Shown: positions 22,261 through 33,251, numbered from the stretch's first letter. The stretch: 64,000 nt of DNA from Limnanthes douglasii subsp. nivea (GCA_036936605.1 JAUPFV010000004.1:121446852-121510851), one strand, 5' to 3'. Notes: a model not told the origin generated them from the letters alone. Numbers and translations: made by a program.

Positions 22261-22360
22261 TCGAATAAATTTGTGCGTGCATTAACTTCAAAACTAGCTT
22301 AAGCTATCCTTCTCGAATACATGTGTGCATGTATTCACCTTGAAATTAGCTTAAGCCTTT
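22261..22360 (+). repeat. Two tandem copies of a 52-bp repeat upstream of the antisense gene
   Basis: Copies start at 22261 and 22313, each opening with tcgaatan and ending in tagcttaagc. Inside, atgcattaact and atgtattcacc align with scattered changes. They lie about 170 bases before the TATA-like site of the antisense gene, where promoter elements might be expected; any role is a guess. Confidence 0.7.
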
Positions 22361-22523
22361 GTTAGTACTTTAAACATTTGTATGTCGAATCATTATGTAC
22401 TAGACACTAGACTTGACACTAGGTCTGACAGTTAACAGACATCACACTATTGTCTCTACATATAACTGTTTGGTCTCCATCTCTTCAACTTCTCTGACAC
22501 CATTCTCTCTCTCTTAACTCTTT

Positions 22524-22531
22524 TATATATA
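22524..22531 (+). promoter_or_regulatory. TATA-like box of the E5 antisense gene
   Basis: TATATATA within ctcttttatatatatccttcat lies about 255 bases before the first ATG and is followed by a CT-rich leader (acctcacacaaaattcttagagag), a common plant promoter layout. The corresponding place in E7 also carries a TATA box on the antisense strand (56927-56934). Confidence 0.5.
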
Positions 22532-22786
22532 TCCTTCATTTATTTTCTTTACCTCACACAAAATTCTTAGAGAGAGAAAACCATCTTCGCCTCAGAGAAT
22601 CCTTAGCCACCCTTCCCTGATTAACCGACTTCTTGGCTACCTTCGCCGGAAAACTCATACTTTCCAGCTAATCTTCAATTTAGTATATGAAAAAACGTTA
22701 GAATACCAAAAAACCCCCAAAAACCAATCTCCCCAGATATTAAGAAACCAGTTTTTTGTGCTTACAATTATTTATGCATTAGTAGA

Positions 22787-25525
22787 ATGGCTGAAGAGTA
22801 CAGAGATGCAAGATTGATAAGTACAATTCCTTGATTCTCTACTAAAACCATATAATACGGTAATTTCGGTCCAAATCGAACCTCCCCTACACTTTCAAGC
22901 TTACCAACTCCAAAATCTCAACAACCAACACCTCGAAAATCTTTTCAAGCATCTTTTTCTGTTCCTCCTCGAACTTCACGCAAGTTAACGCCAAGCTTGT
23001 GTACTCAAATAAGTCCAGAAGAAGGGACATCACGTACCAATTCTATTCATCCTCGAACATCAGGCAAGGTAACGCCTCGAATTAAACCAGAAAATCACTT
23101 CCCTCGTAAGTTTTCTACCAAAAAGAAGATTTTCATAGTTATAGGAGACTTCAAAGTTGGCATCTCTTCTCAAAACGACACCAATAACCCTACACTACCG
23201 TCTCCTCCCCCGATGGTGATTGTTGAGACAATCAAAGAGTCTAAAAAAACTCCCTCACATGTTCCAGAAGCAGAACCAACCTTAAACGGTAATCTTCCTC
23301 GATTAATAAATGAAGTGTCTAAGGAAGAGGCTGATTCAGAAGCAACATAATCCAACGTCAAGGCCAAAGAAAGTGATGTTGCATCTGACACAGAAGATAA
23401 AGCCTTGAAACTAGGATCAACAAAGAGAAGAAGAAGAATAAAAATAAAGCTCTTGTTGAGATTCCCGAGGACGTTGCTGCCTCAACCAGTGTAAACTTGA
23501 AACCACTCCTCCCCGAATACATCATGGCACTAAATAATGTGTCATACATTTACCAATAATGAAGCTCATGTTGATCGTTTGAAGAAACAATGGGGAATGA
23601 TAAACAACATCACTCTTCGAACTCCAAAAGAGGGGTAGACTCCATTAGATTGTGGAGAAATTGAGTTGGTGGTCTATCATGAGATCAGGAACTAGGTTCT
23701 TTGATTCCCACTAGATCCGATGATAGTGGAGTACTTAGAAATTCTAAACCTTTGTCGTACAAAAACAAGACCGAATCTGTGGTTTACACTCTTATCAGTG
23801 ATTATGGCTTTGAGACTAAGGCAAATCCCTTTTTCCATCAAATATTTCCTTCCCTTGACTAGTCTTTCAAAGGGACCAGTACTACCCTTTTATTACTTAA
23901 CACTGGTACATGAATTTAAGGTTATCGATGATCTACTCGAAGCTGACAAATTTTGAAAGAAAAAATTTGTCTTCATATCAGGAGCTTGGGAGAATGGTAA
24001 GGAAATATCAGAAGAGAACCCTGCCAAACTCAATCTTGATTGGAGAAGCAACCAGTAAGTGTTATCACTTTTATCTCTTTTTATCCTTTATAACTGATAT
24101 ATGTTTTTCCACGTTTATTATCATTGTTCCCGGAATTTTGCGGAGGTACAAAAATTGACAAAACGATTCGAAAGATGTCTCTGCTCAACTGGCCACCTGG
24201 GCATAAAATAAATAGGGCAATAGATTTCATTCAGCTTTTCAACCCATGAATTTCATTAACAACCATATGTCGAGGATTTCCCTAGGTGTCAACCTCCCCA
24301 ATAATTTAATGGAGCAACCAAACCCAAACCTTGTTGTGGAAAGACTACTTGCACCTGATAACAAATTTACATTGCTTGTGCGCAATAGATATGACAGCCA
24401 CTTGTATTTGAAAAAAAGGTAACGAGAAAAAAAATAACTAGTACATTCCTTCCACTAAACCAAAGCTGCAAAAGAAAAAAGGAACTAAAAGCAAAAGGAA
24501 AACATCTGAAGTTAGCGTGCCAATAATCAAGGAAGGAGTCGAGGTTGAACCTTCTTCAAAAAGGAAGAAAACTTCTACCCCAAGGAAAAAAAGCTGTAAA
24601 AAATTCATCCTCAAAAGATGTATAGAATACCCCTGAATCAATTGATTTAGATATTCCTTCAAACGAAGCTGAGGAAATTACAACAAACAATCTTTGAGGA
24701 GGAGTTAAAGCAGAAGATAATCAAAGAGAAGCGGAAGCAGAACATTATTGAGGAAGAGGAGATGACCAATTCTTTCCTGATGAGACTGCTAGTGAAGAAG
24801 AACTTCAAGCTCTTTACAAAGATATGGATCCAAAGTAGCAGCCAAACCATTGTGCACATAGGTAACTTCTTCTCAAAGCCATTTAGAAAATATGGCTAAG
24901 GAGATTTTCTGATATAAAAATGATGATGCTGTAGAGAAAAGAATGAGAGAGAGTTTTGGCAAACATATCAATGAGAAATTTCATGTATTCCAAATTAACA
25001 GGTCACAATATATCCATGAGCGATCCAACTTAAACTTAATATCCGCTTCATGCATGATCAACAACTGGAGGAGCTCAAGACTTCTCATGAGGCTAAAATA
25101 CAAGAAGTTAAGAGTAAGCATGCGAAGGAATTATCTAAAGAGCAACAAAAATACTCTACTCTTCAAGAATCGTTAAAGAATAGTAAAGAAGAGAAGAAGA
25201 AATTGAGAAGTGATATGGTCGATCTCAAGACTACCCTTGGGAAATAAAAGGAAATTGCTATGAAGGCCGCTAAAAATGAGTGTGGGAGAGACACTTTGGC
25301 TGCTATAAAGAATGTCGAGGAGCATCAGTCAATCAATTTGCTTCGTGAAATTCACGCAGAGTTCCCCAAGGTAAATCTATCTAGATTCTGGGAATTAATC
25401 CCCATAAACAATCGACCCAGCGAAGCCTTTGATCATGTCCCCACTAATTCCTCCAAAGAGACGGAATCAGAAGAAAATGAAATTGATGAAGGAGATTCTC
25501 CAGAAGAGAATTTTGAAGACAAATA
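22787..25525 (+). pseudogene. E5 antisense gene: gypsy-transposon-type domain plus coiled coil, decayed
   Basis: Starts at ATG 22787 (gaATGGct), then in frame: a stop at about 22832, a Pro/Ser/Lys-rich N-terminus with PPRTSRK, an acidic linker at 23221-23400, and a globular part, VVYHEIRN, LDPMIVEYLEILNLC, FTLLSVIMALRLRQIPFSI, GPVLPFYYLTLVHEFKVIDD and VFISGAWENGKEISEENPAK (about 23670-24040). This resembles the domain known as 'putative gypsy type transposon' (Transposase_28). A GT-AG intron is predicted at 24055-24145. The tail is Lys/Glu-rich with a coiled coil (25050-25247, LEELKTSHEAKIQEVKSKH) and ends FWELIPINNRPSEAFD before an acidic end and stop at 25525. Several stops and shifts. E7 carries the closest homologue and E6 a more distant one. 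The function is not known. Confidence 0.78.
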
Positions 25526-25755
25526 ACTGTTATTTTTCTCCTTGTTTTTTTGTTCCAAGGCACTCAATGTTGTGTGATGTCTTCTTTTTAATGAATGCTT
25601 AGTTGTTTAGCACTCATAATATATTTTTGTAAGGTCGTATTATCTTTATAAATTAATATTTCTCCTTTTTCTATATTCATTTTCCCAATCATGAAAACTT
25701 ATAATTTTAAAAACAAAGTCATTTTACCTCAAATTATAATAGTGCCTTAAAAAAT

Positions 25756-25935
25756 GCATTTAAAGAACGTACCACCTTTAATAATTAGTGGTGCGTTTAA
25801 AGATTGTAAACACCTCAAATATATACAATGCGTTTAGAGAATGTAGCACCTCGAATATATACAGTGCGTTTAGAGAATGTAGCACATCGAATATGTACAG
25901 TGCGTTTAGAAAATGTAGCACCTTGAATATGGTTT
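25756..25935 (+). repeat. 36-bp minisatellite, about 5 copies, between the antisense gene and pol of E5
   Basis: The unit is close to agtgcgtttagagaatgtag followed by cacctcgaatatatac. The last three copies are nearly identical and the first ones are more diverged. The same unit in inverse orientation occurs in E7 at 53505-53770. It lies just after the end of the antisense gene and before the 3' end of integrase. The short frame here (repeating a 12-residue peptide with ST-SN-IY-AFRE) is a by-product of the repeat, not a protein. Confidence 0.85.
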
Positions 25936-26209
25936 TCCCTTTGAAAAGTGTTGATAATGAATTTTTAACACTTCAGATTAATTACTCTTAGTCAACAACT
26001 TCAAAGATGATCTGTTTTGACTGGTTACCAAAATTATTTAAATACTTACGTCTTAAACAACCATTGGCAAAAAACGATTTTTATTAATATCTTCAAATAT
26101 TTACATGACACCTCATTAAAACCTCCATTGGTCAATAAGGTAGGAAAGAGTGTGCCAATTATTCCAAAAAAGATTCAAAACAAAATAGTGTTCCCTGTAT
26201 AGCTTCAAA

Positions 26210-27000
26210 GATGTTGAAGCATCCTACCTTGTTCATTGCAAAGGCGATATGTACCCGGCTTCAGCCTCTCCATAACCATATAAGGACCCTCTCAATTTGG
26301 GGTCATCTTTCTGAGGCGTTTATCCTTTGTATGAAGGAATACTTTTCTCAATACTTTGTTTCCTACTTTGAAATCCCTCATTCTCACTTACGAACTGTAT
26401 CGGCTTCTCATAAGCGTTTGAAATTAGGCTTTAACTCTTTTCTCTTCCATCAAATCTAGCTCTTTTCTCTTTGCCTCTTCATTCACATCTTCAGAATATT
26501 GAAGTACCCTATAAGAAGGTATAATAGATTTTACATGACTAATAACATCCATACTATAAACCAATGCAAAAGAGATTTCTTGAGTAGTCTCTCTATGAGT
26601 TGTACGATAAGTCCACAACACCTCTTGCAAATAGTTAGGCCATTTTCCTGCAGCACTCGTTAAATTCTTCTTCAAACCTTCTAGAATAGGTTTATTGATC
26701 ACTTCTACTTGACCATTTTCTTGTGAATGAACATAGAAAAATATTGTGTTATTCTCCTCAAAGCACAAAAGAAGTCATTTTCCTATTGTTAAATTGAGAA
26801 GTATCACAACCTCGAACTATAACTTTAGCATCGTTCATAATTGAAGGCCAATAATACCATGCCCATAATATGCTGAACCCTCACACCATCATGCAACTCA
26901 GATAAAATCTCTTCAGACTCTTGTTTTCCTAAACAACGTAACCATGAGCTTTATATCTTAATTTTTTTAGCCAGCTGTGGATCTTAAGGCAATATTCCCC
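26210..27000 (-). pseudogene. E5 integrase, catalytic core mostly deleted
   Basis: On the minus strand the zinc-domain segment ILSELHDGVRVQHIMGM can be read near 26930-26880. It jumps almost directly to CFEENNTIFFYVHSQENGQV near 26768-26705, where the catalytic Glu is kept, so the part with the two catalytic Asp residues is deleted. The tail is in good shape: KWPNYLQEVLWTYRTTHRET, FALVYSMDVIS and DVNEEAKRKELDLMEEKR (26645-26440), then after a stop RMRDFKVGNKVLRKVF and a GPYMVMERLKPGTY end near 26250. E7 has nearly the same tail on the plus strand. Confidence 0.85.
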
Positions 27001-27029
27001 TTAATAAAAAAATTAAGAATATCGGACCT

Positions 27030-27485
27030 TTAATCACCTCGAATTGTATCTAGAGTGACATATACTTCATCCGCGTATTTACATTGCTCTGATCGTATTA
27101 AAATGGAAGGACTCTGATGTAACAATATCCAAGGATATTCTTTTGTATAAGTAATTGTTATCAAAGAGTCAGCAACTATGTTATCCCCTCGATTAATATG
27201 TTCTATAGTCACTTTATCAAACAGGAAAGCAAAATTTCGAAGCTCACGCAAATATAAAATTGAATGATCTTTCTTAGCCTATGAAAAAACCTATCATATG
27301 ATTTGCTACTAATTGTGAATCTGTTTCTAATCGAACTGTTGTTGCTCCACATATATTAGCAAGTCTCAAACTAGCCAACGCAGCCTCATACTCAGCTTCA
27401 TTATTCGATGCACAAAACCCAAATCGAATGGCTTGATACATAGCATTCCCAGAATGAGCAACCGTTTGAATCATGCGCTGCACTC
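27030..27485 (-). pseudogene. E5 second (archaeal-type) RNase H
   Basis: Two minus-strand frames. The first (27483-27274) reads CASNNEAEYEAALASLRLAN and VRLETDSQLVANHM, with the catalytic Glu and Asp. The second (27251-27030) reads IEHINRGDNIVADSL with the last Asp and continues into the linker to integrase. A stop and a frameshift near 27260-27275 separate them. The first Asp lies upstream of a stop and is not clear. The archaeal-type RNase H confirms a Tat-clade element. Confidence 0.85.
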
Positions 27486-27639
27486 CAATATACTAGACCC
27501 ACTATATGTTTGAGATATCCACACCCAAGTTTGTGGCTAGGTCTCTTTATTTGTATCCTCATCAGACCGGCTTAAACGGAATTCAACAAGAAAAGAAGTT
27601 AAACCTTAAGCCTTGATGGTTGTTCGACGGCAAAGGTAA

Positions 27640-28810
27640 TGTTAAAATCTCCCAATTCTACTGACCACTTGGTCATCCTGCCATAAATGTTTGGGCGTTG
27701 TAACACATCCATTTAATGGGAAAGAAGTTTGAACCACAATAGTGTGAGCTTGAAAATAAAGATGCATCTTCCTAGCAGCCACCACTAAAGCTAGAGCTAA
27801 CTTTTCAAGTCTCAAATACCTTTTTTCTGCTACTAACAAACTTTTACTAACATAATAAACTGGTTTCAAAACTTCTTTATCCTCACTAATCAAAACAGCA
27901 CCTCACAACAAAGTCTGAGACTGCTAGTATAAAAATAGTTTCTCTCCAGTTCGAGGCTTAGATAAAATTTCTGGTGACAACAACAGTTCTTTAATCTTTA
28001 AAAAACCTACTTGACAACTTGGTGTCCATTCAAATTCTTTAGATCTTTGCAACACTTGGAAAAAAGAAAATATTTATCAGAGAACCTTGAAATAAATCGA
28101 TTAAGAGCAGCTAATCCTTCCTGCCAAAACTTGCACCTCTTTTATAGTTCGAGGCGATGTCATCGAAACCAAAGCCTCCAATTGTTCTGGATATGCTTCT
28201 ATCTCCATTTTCACTAATAATATATCCCGAAAAAATTCTTGATTGGACACCAAAAGTACATTTCTCAGGATTCAGCTTCAAATAAACGGCACTCAAATTT
28301 AAGAAAGTCTCATCTAAATCTTCAAGATGTTTATCATCTGCATAGCTCTTAACCACCATATCATCAATGTACACTTCCATATTTCTTCTGATCTGAGTAG
28401 TAAAATCCTTGTTTACCAATCTCTAATACGTGGTTGCAGCATTCTTCAACCTAAAGGGCATAACCCTATAACAATGTAAACCTCGATCAGTGATGAACGT
28501 AGTGATTTCTTGATCTTTTGGGTTCTTCTGAATATGATTATACCGTGAAAAACATCCATAAAAGACAAAATTTTATTTCCTAAAGTATATTCAACCAGCT
28601 AATCTATTCAAGCAACAAGAAATGGATCTTTAGAAAAAGTTCGATTTAAATCTGTGAAATCAACACACATTCTCTATTTTCCATTCTTTTTTTTAACCAT
28701 TACTAGATTTGTTGTCCACAAAGGATATTGTGCCTCCCCAATATGCTCGAACCTAGACAAGCGATCCACTTCTACCACAATAGTTTCTGATTTTTCAACA
28801 GACTAAGCAT
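27640..28810 (-). pseudogene. E5 reverse transcriptase with adjoining RNase H
   Basis: Minus-strand text: MCVDFTDLNRTFSKDPF near 28670-28620, ITDRGLYCYRVMPFRLKN near 28490-28440, then an open segment (28419-28111) with NMEVYIDDMVVKSYADDK. The polymerase box YIDD is intact at 28360-28371. After a shift, a segment at 27893-27642 reads KPVYYVSKSLLVAEKRYLRL and ARKMHLYFQAHTIVVQT, the RNase H-like connection. Unlike E3, the whole polymerase is present, with stops and shifts. Confidence 0.85.
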
Positions 28811-29249
28811 GTCTTTTTTTAATAATAGTATTGATATTCAGATTTATATCTAAGCTATGACATATCACTTCAGGTGGAACCCCCACTACATCTTATGGTT
28901 TCCAAGCAAAAACATCCAAAATATCAAATAGAAATTGTAACAATTTATGACACAAAGTTGGTGACAACAATGTTCCTATTCGAGTAGTTAGATTCAGCAC
29001 ATGTCTCTTCCTAGAGCAATTAGTATTGCTAGTCATAGAGTCTCCAATGAAAATTGCTAAGGATACAAAATACTTACACAAACTTCGAACCCGTCCTTAT
29101 TCTACCGGTTCATCTATAGATATTAAAATCAACCAATCTTCAACATCCAAATATTACGAGGTTGTATCGAATTTCTCATACTTAGAATCTAGAATCATCA
29201 CTGAAATTTCTTCCTTTGAATTTGGATTGGTTGTATGTTAGGTTGAAGT
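28811..29249 (-). pseudogene. E5 protease region, core deleted
   Basis: The linker CSRKRHVLNLTTR (about 29010-28970), shared with E3, is followed almost at once by FLFDILDVFAWKP and PPEVICHS, which normally lie just before the reverse transcriptase. The protease core with D-T/S-G, about 150 codons in E3, is therefore deleted. Before the linker, fragments of the gag-protease spacer (29240-29050) can be read. E5 could not process its own polyprotein. Confidence 0.75.
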
Positions 29250-30290
29250 GTTTGGAATTTTCGAACCACTATTTTGACTTTTAACAAAAGCAGCTAACTT
29301 GAAATCTCTATCAGAACATATATCTAATTTTTTAAAAGCAATGCAATCTGCAGTATCATGCCCAATATCATTATGATACTTGTAAAATCTGTTGTTACGC
29401 TTTTCCTTTGGTCTATTTATTGGAGTGTGCTTATTTGAAGCTCATATAACTCTTGACTTTTTTATAAATCAAAGCAACATTCTTAGTCAAATCAGAATAG
29501 TACTCTGGCATTATCCATTGATTTGGCCTTGGTCTGTGAAATTGATAACCTTTAGGTTGAGTTGGATACCCTCCAGCTTTAGGAGGATAGTTATTGTTAT
29601 TCCTTGGGTGAGGTGGCTGATAATTCGAAGTGTCCTTGGTTATTTGGTAGTTGCCCCAAATTCTTTTGACTAGGTCCAACTGCTCCTCAAACCCTAGTCG
29701 ATTTCTCCAATTTAATTTAATACGCAACTTGAGCTCTCAACGCTCCAAGTCAAAGCTCTCTTTTATGTTGTTTCATTTCCTAAATCCCTTAACAGTAACC
29801 CTTTCCGAAATGCAGTCATAGCAACCAACTCTTCACAATTATCCAACCATGCTTTTGTCGACACAATTTTTTTTGTATAATCCTTCTCTTTCTCTCTCAC
29901 AGCATGTTTACATTGTATTATCGTGTCGCCATTCGCTCTCATTTCCTTACTTCCCACAGACTTTGGTCGAAAAGCTGTATAGATATCTCTAAAGTTGGAA
30001 ATAGATCCCCTCAGAATCTGGTTATACCACTTGATTGTTGTACCCTTAAATGTCTGAGAAAAAGCTCGGCATACCAGCCTATCGTCATCTTCAAAATTCA
30101 TCATATAGTTTTTAAATTGTTCGATGTGATCATCTGGATAATGCATCATATCAAAAAATTTAACCTTAGAGATATCGAACCCCTTCAGAAGAGTAATAGA
30201 CCTTATCTCAATTATTAGAGGAGAATTTCTCCAGTTAACTCCTTGCACATACTGGTCATCTCCTCTTATTCTCATGATAACATACAAATT
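29250..30290 (-). pseudogene. E5 gag, frameshifted
   Basis: An open minus-strand segment of 174 codons (30287-29763) carries the gag domain: KFFDMMHYPDDHIEQFKNYM, LVCRAFSQTFKGTTIKWYNQ and AMTAFRKGLL. The E3 gag has nearly the same blocks. The C-terminal part (29727-29431) is a Pro/Asn/Tyr-rich linker followed by PEYYSDLTKNVALIYKKVK. A zinc-knuckle-like FYKYHNDIGHDTADC lies near 29395-29350 with Tyr in place of the first Cys. Frameshifts separate the blocks. It would build the particle and bind the RNA. Confidence 0.85.
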
Positions 30291-30978
30291 CCGATCATCT
30301 TAATTTTTGTATTGGTTAGATATATTCCCTTTGCACCAATTTGATTATCTTACACAATAATGTATATTATCTCTTTTTAACTTGTTTTCTTTACGTGATT
30401 TTCGAGGCCAACTTATTTCTTCTCCTTTTCAAGATTCTCGATATCTCTTTTGCTTAGATGTCCCTTCCTCGGAATCTAAGCTATCAAATTCATCATCACT
30501 TGATGTAATATACTTGTGTTTGTATTTTTTTCTTTTCCCAAAATACGATGCTCTTTTTTAGGCTTAAAATGAGTTTTTTTTCCAGCCACTTCGAATCTGA
30601 TGAGCTGTATAAGATCGATTAGATTGATTTTCCTCATCATACTTTTCTTCAATTTGTCACACCTCAAATTTCAGTCTAGCTGACAAAATATTTTTCTCTC
30701 CTTGAACATACTTATCGTTTGGGGCTGTGATTTTATCCAACAACTGATTCATTCGAGCTTCAATGTATGACTAAATCTGTTGGATTGGAATTTGATTATC
30801 GTCATTATCTTTACTTCCTTTTCTTTGCAAATCTGACCTCAAAGTCTCGATCTATTTTTGAACCGAAAGAGCATCTTTTTCCCTAGATCCATTATCAATA
30901 AAGAAAAATTGTAACTGATTAGAAATCTGGTTTTCTCTGGTTTTAGATTACGAAATCTAGGTACCGATCAATAGATAT
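30291..30978 (-). other. E5 gag leader, weakly coding
   Basis: Between the primer site and the gag domain the minus strand holds Lys/Asp-rich fragments (for instance 30667-30476), as expected of the variable N-terminal part of Tat-type gag. No domain can be named. Several stops interrupt it. Confidence 0.45.
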
Positions 30979-30997
30979 CTCCCACCATGGTCGCCAA
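30979..30997 (-). other. Primer-binding site region of E5
   Basis: On the minus strand ttggcgaccatggtgggag begins two bases after the LTR end. The TGGCG start is typical of plant gypsy primer sites; the tRNA was not identified. Its homologue in E3 is at 8997-9015. Confidence 0.6.
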
Positions 30998-30999
30998 TT

Positions 31000-31265
31000 T
31001 GATATGTGTGAATTTAGTTCTTGAAAGTTAGAAAGAAAGAGTTTGATCTTAGAGAGAGAAAGTAAAAGTGAAAAAGTAGTCTCAACTTAAGAAAGTATAG
31101 TCCCTTGTAGGCTTAGTGTAACAGAATTAGTTACATAAATGAGTTAATTGCACTTTAGTCCTCCATCTTTATAAACAGTCTAAAATTTATCTTACATCTT
31201 TACAATTGATCATACAAGACTTTAATTCATTACATTTAAGCCATTAACATTATATATCCTTATCA
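31000..31265 (-). repeat. 5' LTR of E5 (right copy)
   Basis: About 266 bases, TGATAAGGATATATAATG to CACATATCA on the minus strand, next to the primer site. It lacks a block of about 33 bases found in the left copy. The right flank continues the coding text of G5. Confidence 0.88.
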
Positions 31266-33226
31266 CACACATAATCCACTCATCATTCTTATTTTTTTCC
31301 AACACATGATTTTCTCTCCACATTAGATAATAGGACTCTCGTATGTTTCCTAAAACTATCAATATGTCTACTTCTTCAATGATCGTATTTCTAAAAAAGA
31401 TGTTGTACCTATCACTATGAAAATATATTATATATTTTCCTTAATTTTTTCATCCTTAGGATAACATCTAGAGTTAGTTCCCATAAAACTATTACATTTG
31501 CTCCAGTGAAGCCGATCATGATTATTTGCTTTGGGTTGGGTTAATCACTAGAGTTCCTCTCATTTTTAGGTTCCTTTGTATAATATGTTTATTGAGCTGC
31601 CAATGTTAATCATCACCATCTTATTCTCTACTCCTTACATCTCCACTGTTATTAATACTGCATGACTATGTGAAAATAATACGCCCCTAAAATCATCCTC
31701 CGAGAATGATAGGCTCATATATGTATTTTGGTATAAAGGTACGGACATTTGTCCTTGACATACTATCTTGAACTCTTCTATATACTTTTTTCTTGAATTT
31801 TGGAGACTCTATTGTATATATATACTTCAGTAATTACTCATGTAGTTGTTTGGATATGGATTCAAGTAATATTCTTCTTTTGTCTCAACTATTATAATAA
31901 CATTTCTATCCATGGAATTTTGTTCTTTGACTAGACCGAGCCTCGATTTACAATATCACAAAATTTTATCTTAGTTCATCTTTTTGTTTCTTCTTAACAA
32001 ACTCATTAAGTTTCCTTCATCAACTAAAGTTTGTACTTAGTCTTGCAAAGCCCAACATTCTGTAATAAAATGACCAATATCACTATCGAACTTAAAATAT
32101 ATTTTTTGCTCAGTTGTCGTTTGCTCCATACAACTTTTTATGACGGTTTTATTTCAATATATCCTTAATATTTTCATAAATCATCGCAAATATCTCGGTC
32201 ATCTCACTAAATGGTGCTTTCGTTAGGTATTCATCTTTCTTACCGTTGCTGGTGTTATATCCGCTTATAGTCTTCCCCTTATCTTCATATGACTAACTTG
32301 TTCTCGGCTTGTCCAAAATTGGAGCATCGTTGTTCTTTGGATTTATATTTATATGAGCCATTGTATTTGTCGTTCCAAAGGTGGAGTTTTAATACCATGC
32401 ATTTTTTCTCTAGAAATTTCATTTAATTTAATATATCACTCCACCTAAGCTAGAAGATTTCCAAAGTTCAAAGCTTTCTTCTGCTTTCTTCTTTATTATT
32501 GTGTTAGGGAGCGAGCCTTCTCGGATTCATTGCATGAATGTTACTACAACCACCAGATTGTGGCAGTTTTGTACTTGGTACTTTATTTCTAAACAATGTT
32601 CGACATACTCCCTCAAACTTCATTATATCCATGGTTGTAATGAATTATTTTATCCTCATCTATTTTGATTATTTTTAACCTACAAAATGGTTCATGAATA
32701 TCGTCTAAAACGTCTCATAGCTTTTATGCATCCTTTTGGGAGATTGTTGAATCAAGGCATAACGCTTCCTTGGAGGATCATAAAAAAGGTAACGCTTCCT
32801 TGGAGGATCATAAAAAAGGTTTGACATTTTATCCCATCATCAGCTTCGTACGACAACTTCTCGATGTTGTACATACGGATGTGATGCTCGAGATCTCATT
32901 TGTCGTAGCACTTGTTGTTTTTGTGTTTTTCAAATAATGGTGGCATTATACGATATAAAACCTCTGGCGGCTAGTAAGGACACTTCATATGGATGGGAAT
33001 TCTCATTTTTCCATTATCTGCTTAATCTTCCGTAAGAAGCACGGCATGATTCTTTGAAACCATTGAGGGTTTAGGTTGTTCATCATTAAAATTCAGTTCA
33101 AACTTCTCATCTACGACCAAATTAGTTATCTCTTTAGAATTCGACACCAGCTAGTTCGATCTAACGACGCTAATTGATATGGAATATTCTAAAAGTAGCT
33201 AGCTTGATCTGAAACCGAAATTATGA
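31266..33226 (-). pseudogene. G5 gag and protease, right part of an element split by E5
   Basis: On the minus strand, gag-type text is readable near 32870-32700: MPPLFEKHKN, IEKLSYEADDGIKCQTFF and FNNLPKGCIKAMRRF, with a local 30-bp duplication inside it. REGSLPNT and KKAEESFELW near 32520-32470 belong to the C-terminal gag. Protease text near 31720-31590 reads DDFRGVLFSHSHAVLI and NIGSSINILYKGT, where the active-site loop is N-I-G instead of D-T/N-G, so the catalytic Asp is lost. The stretch just before the E5 LTR ends NDEWIMCV and continues beyond E5 at 21815. Many stops; older than E5. Confidence 0.72.
32761..32820. repeat. Exact 30-bp tandem duplication in the G5 gag
   Basis: The 30-base unit beginning aacgcttccttggaggatca occurs twice in a row (32761-32790 and 32791-32820) without any difference, so the duplication is recent compared with the decay around it. 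It adds ten codons in frame. Confidence 0.97.
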
Positions 33227-33245
33227 TTCCTACCGACCACGCCGA
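33227..33245 (-). other. Primer-binding site region of G5
   Basis: On the minus strand tcggcgtggtcggtaggaat resembles the E6 site tggcgcagtctgtgggaa in order and spacing from the LTR, with several changes. It marks the 5' end of the internal region of G5. Confidence 0.5.
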
Positions 33246-33251
33246 TGATTT

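Larger units (their letters stand above)
21816..31265 (-). mobile_element. Ty3/gypsy (Tat-like) retrotransposon E5 with both LTRs and an antisense gene
   Basis: A 9.45-kb element with LTRs at 21816-22114 and 31000-31265, a primer site next to the right LTR and a purine-rich tract next to the left one. Gag, protease remnant, reverse transcriptase, two RNase H domains and integrase run on the minus strand from 30.3 to 26.2 kb. The 4 kb between integrase and 3' LTR carry a gene on the opposite strand (22787-25525) and a 36-bp minisatellite. It sits inside G5. Flanking bases catat (left) and cacac (right) differ by two C/T changes and may be a decayed target duplication. E7 is a second copy of the same family. 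Confidence 0.9.

Noticed and set aside
25756..25935. CRISPR array
   Set aside because: The units are contiguous without unique spacers, and the DNA is from a plant.
25788..25991. Frame with a repeating 12-residue peptide
   Set aside because: The 36-bp minisatellite is a multiple of three, so it gives a repeating peptide by chance. The E7 array gives repeating frames on both strands too.
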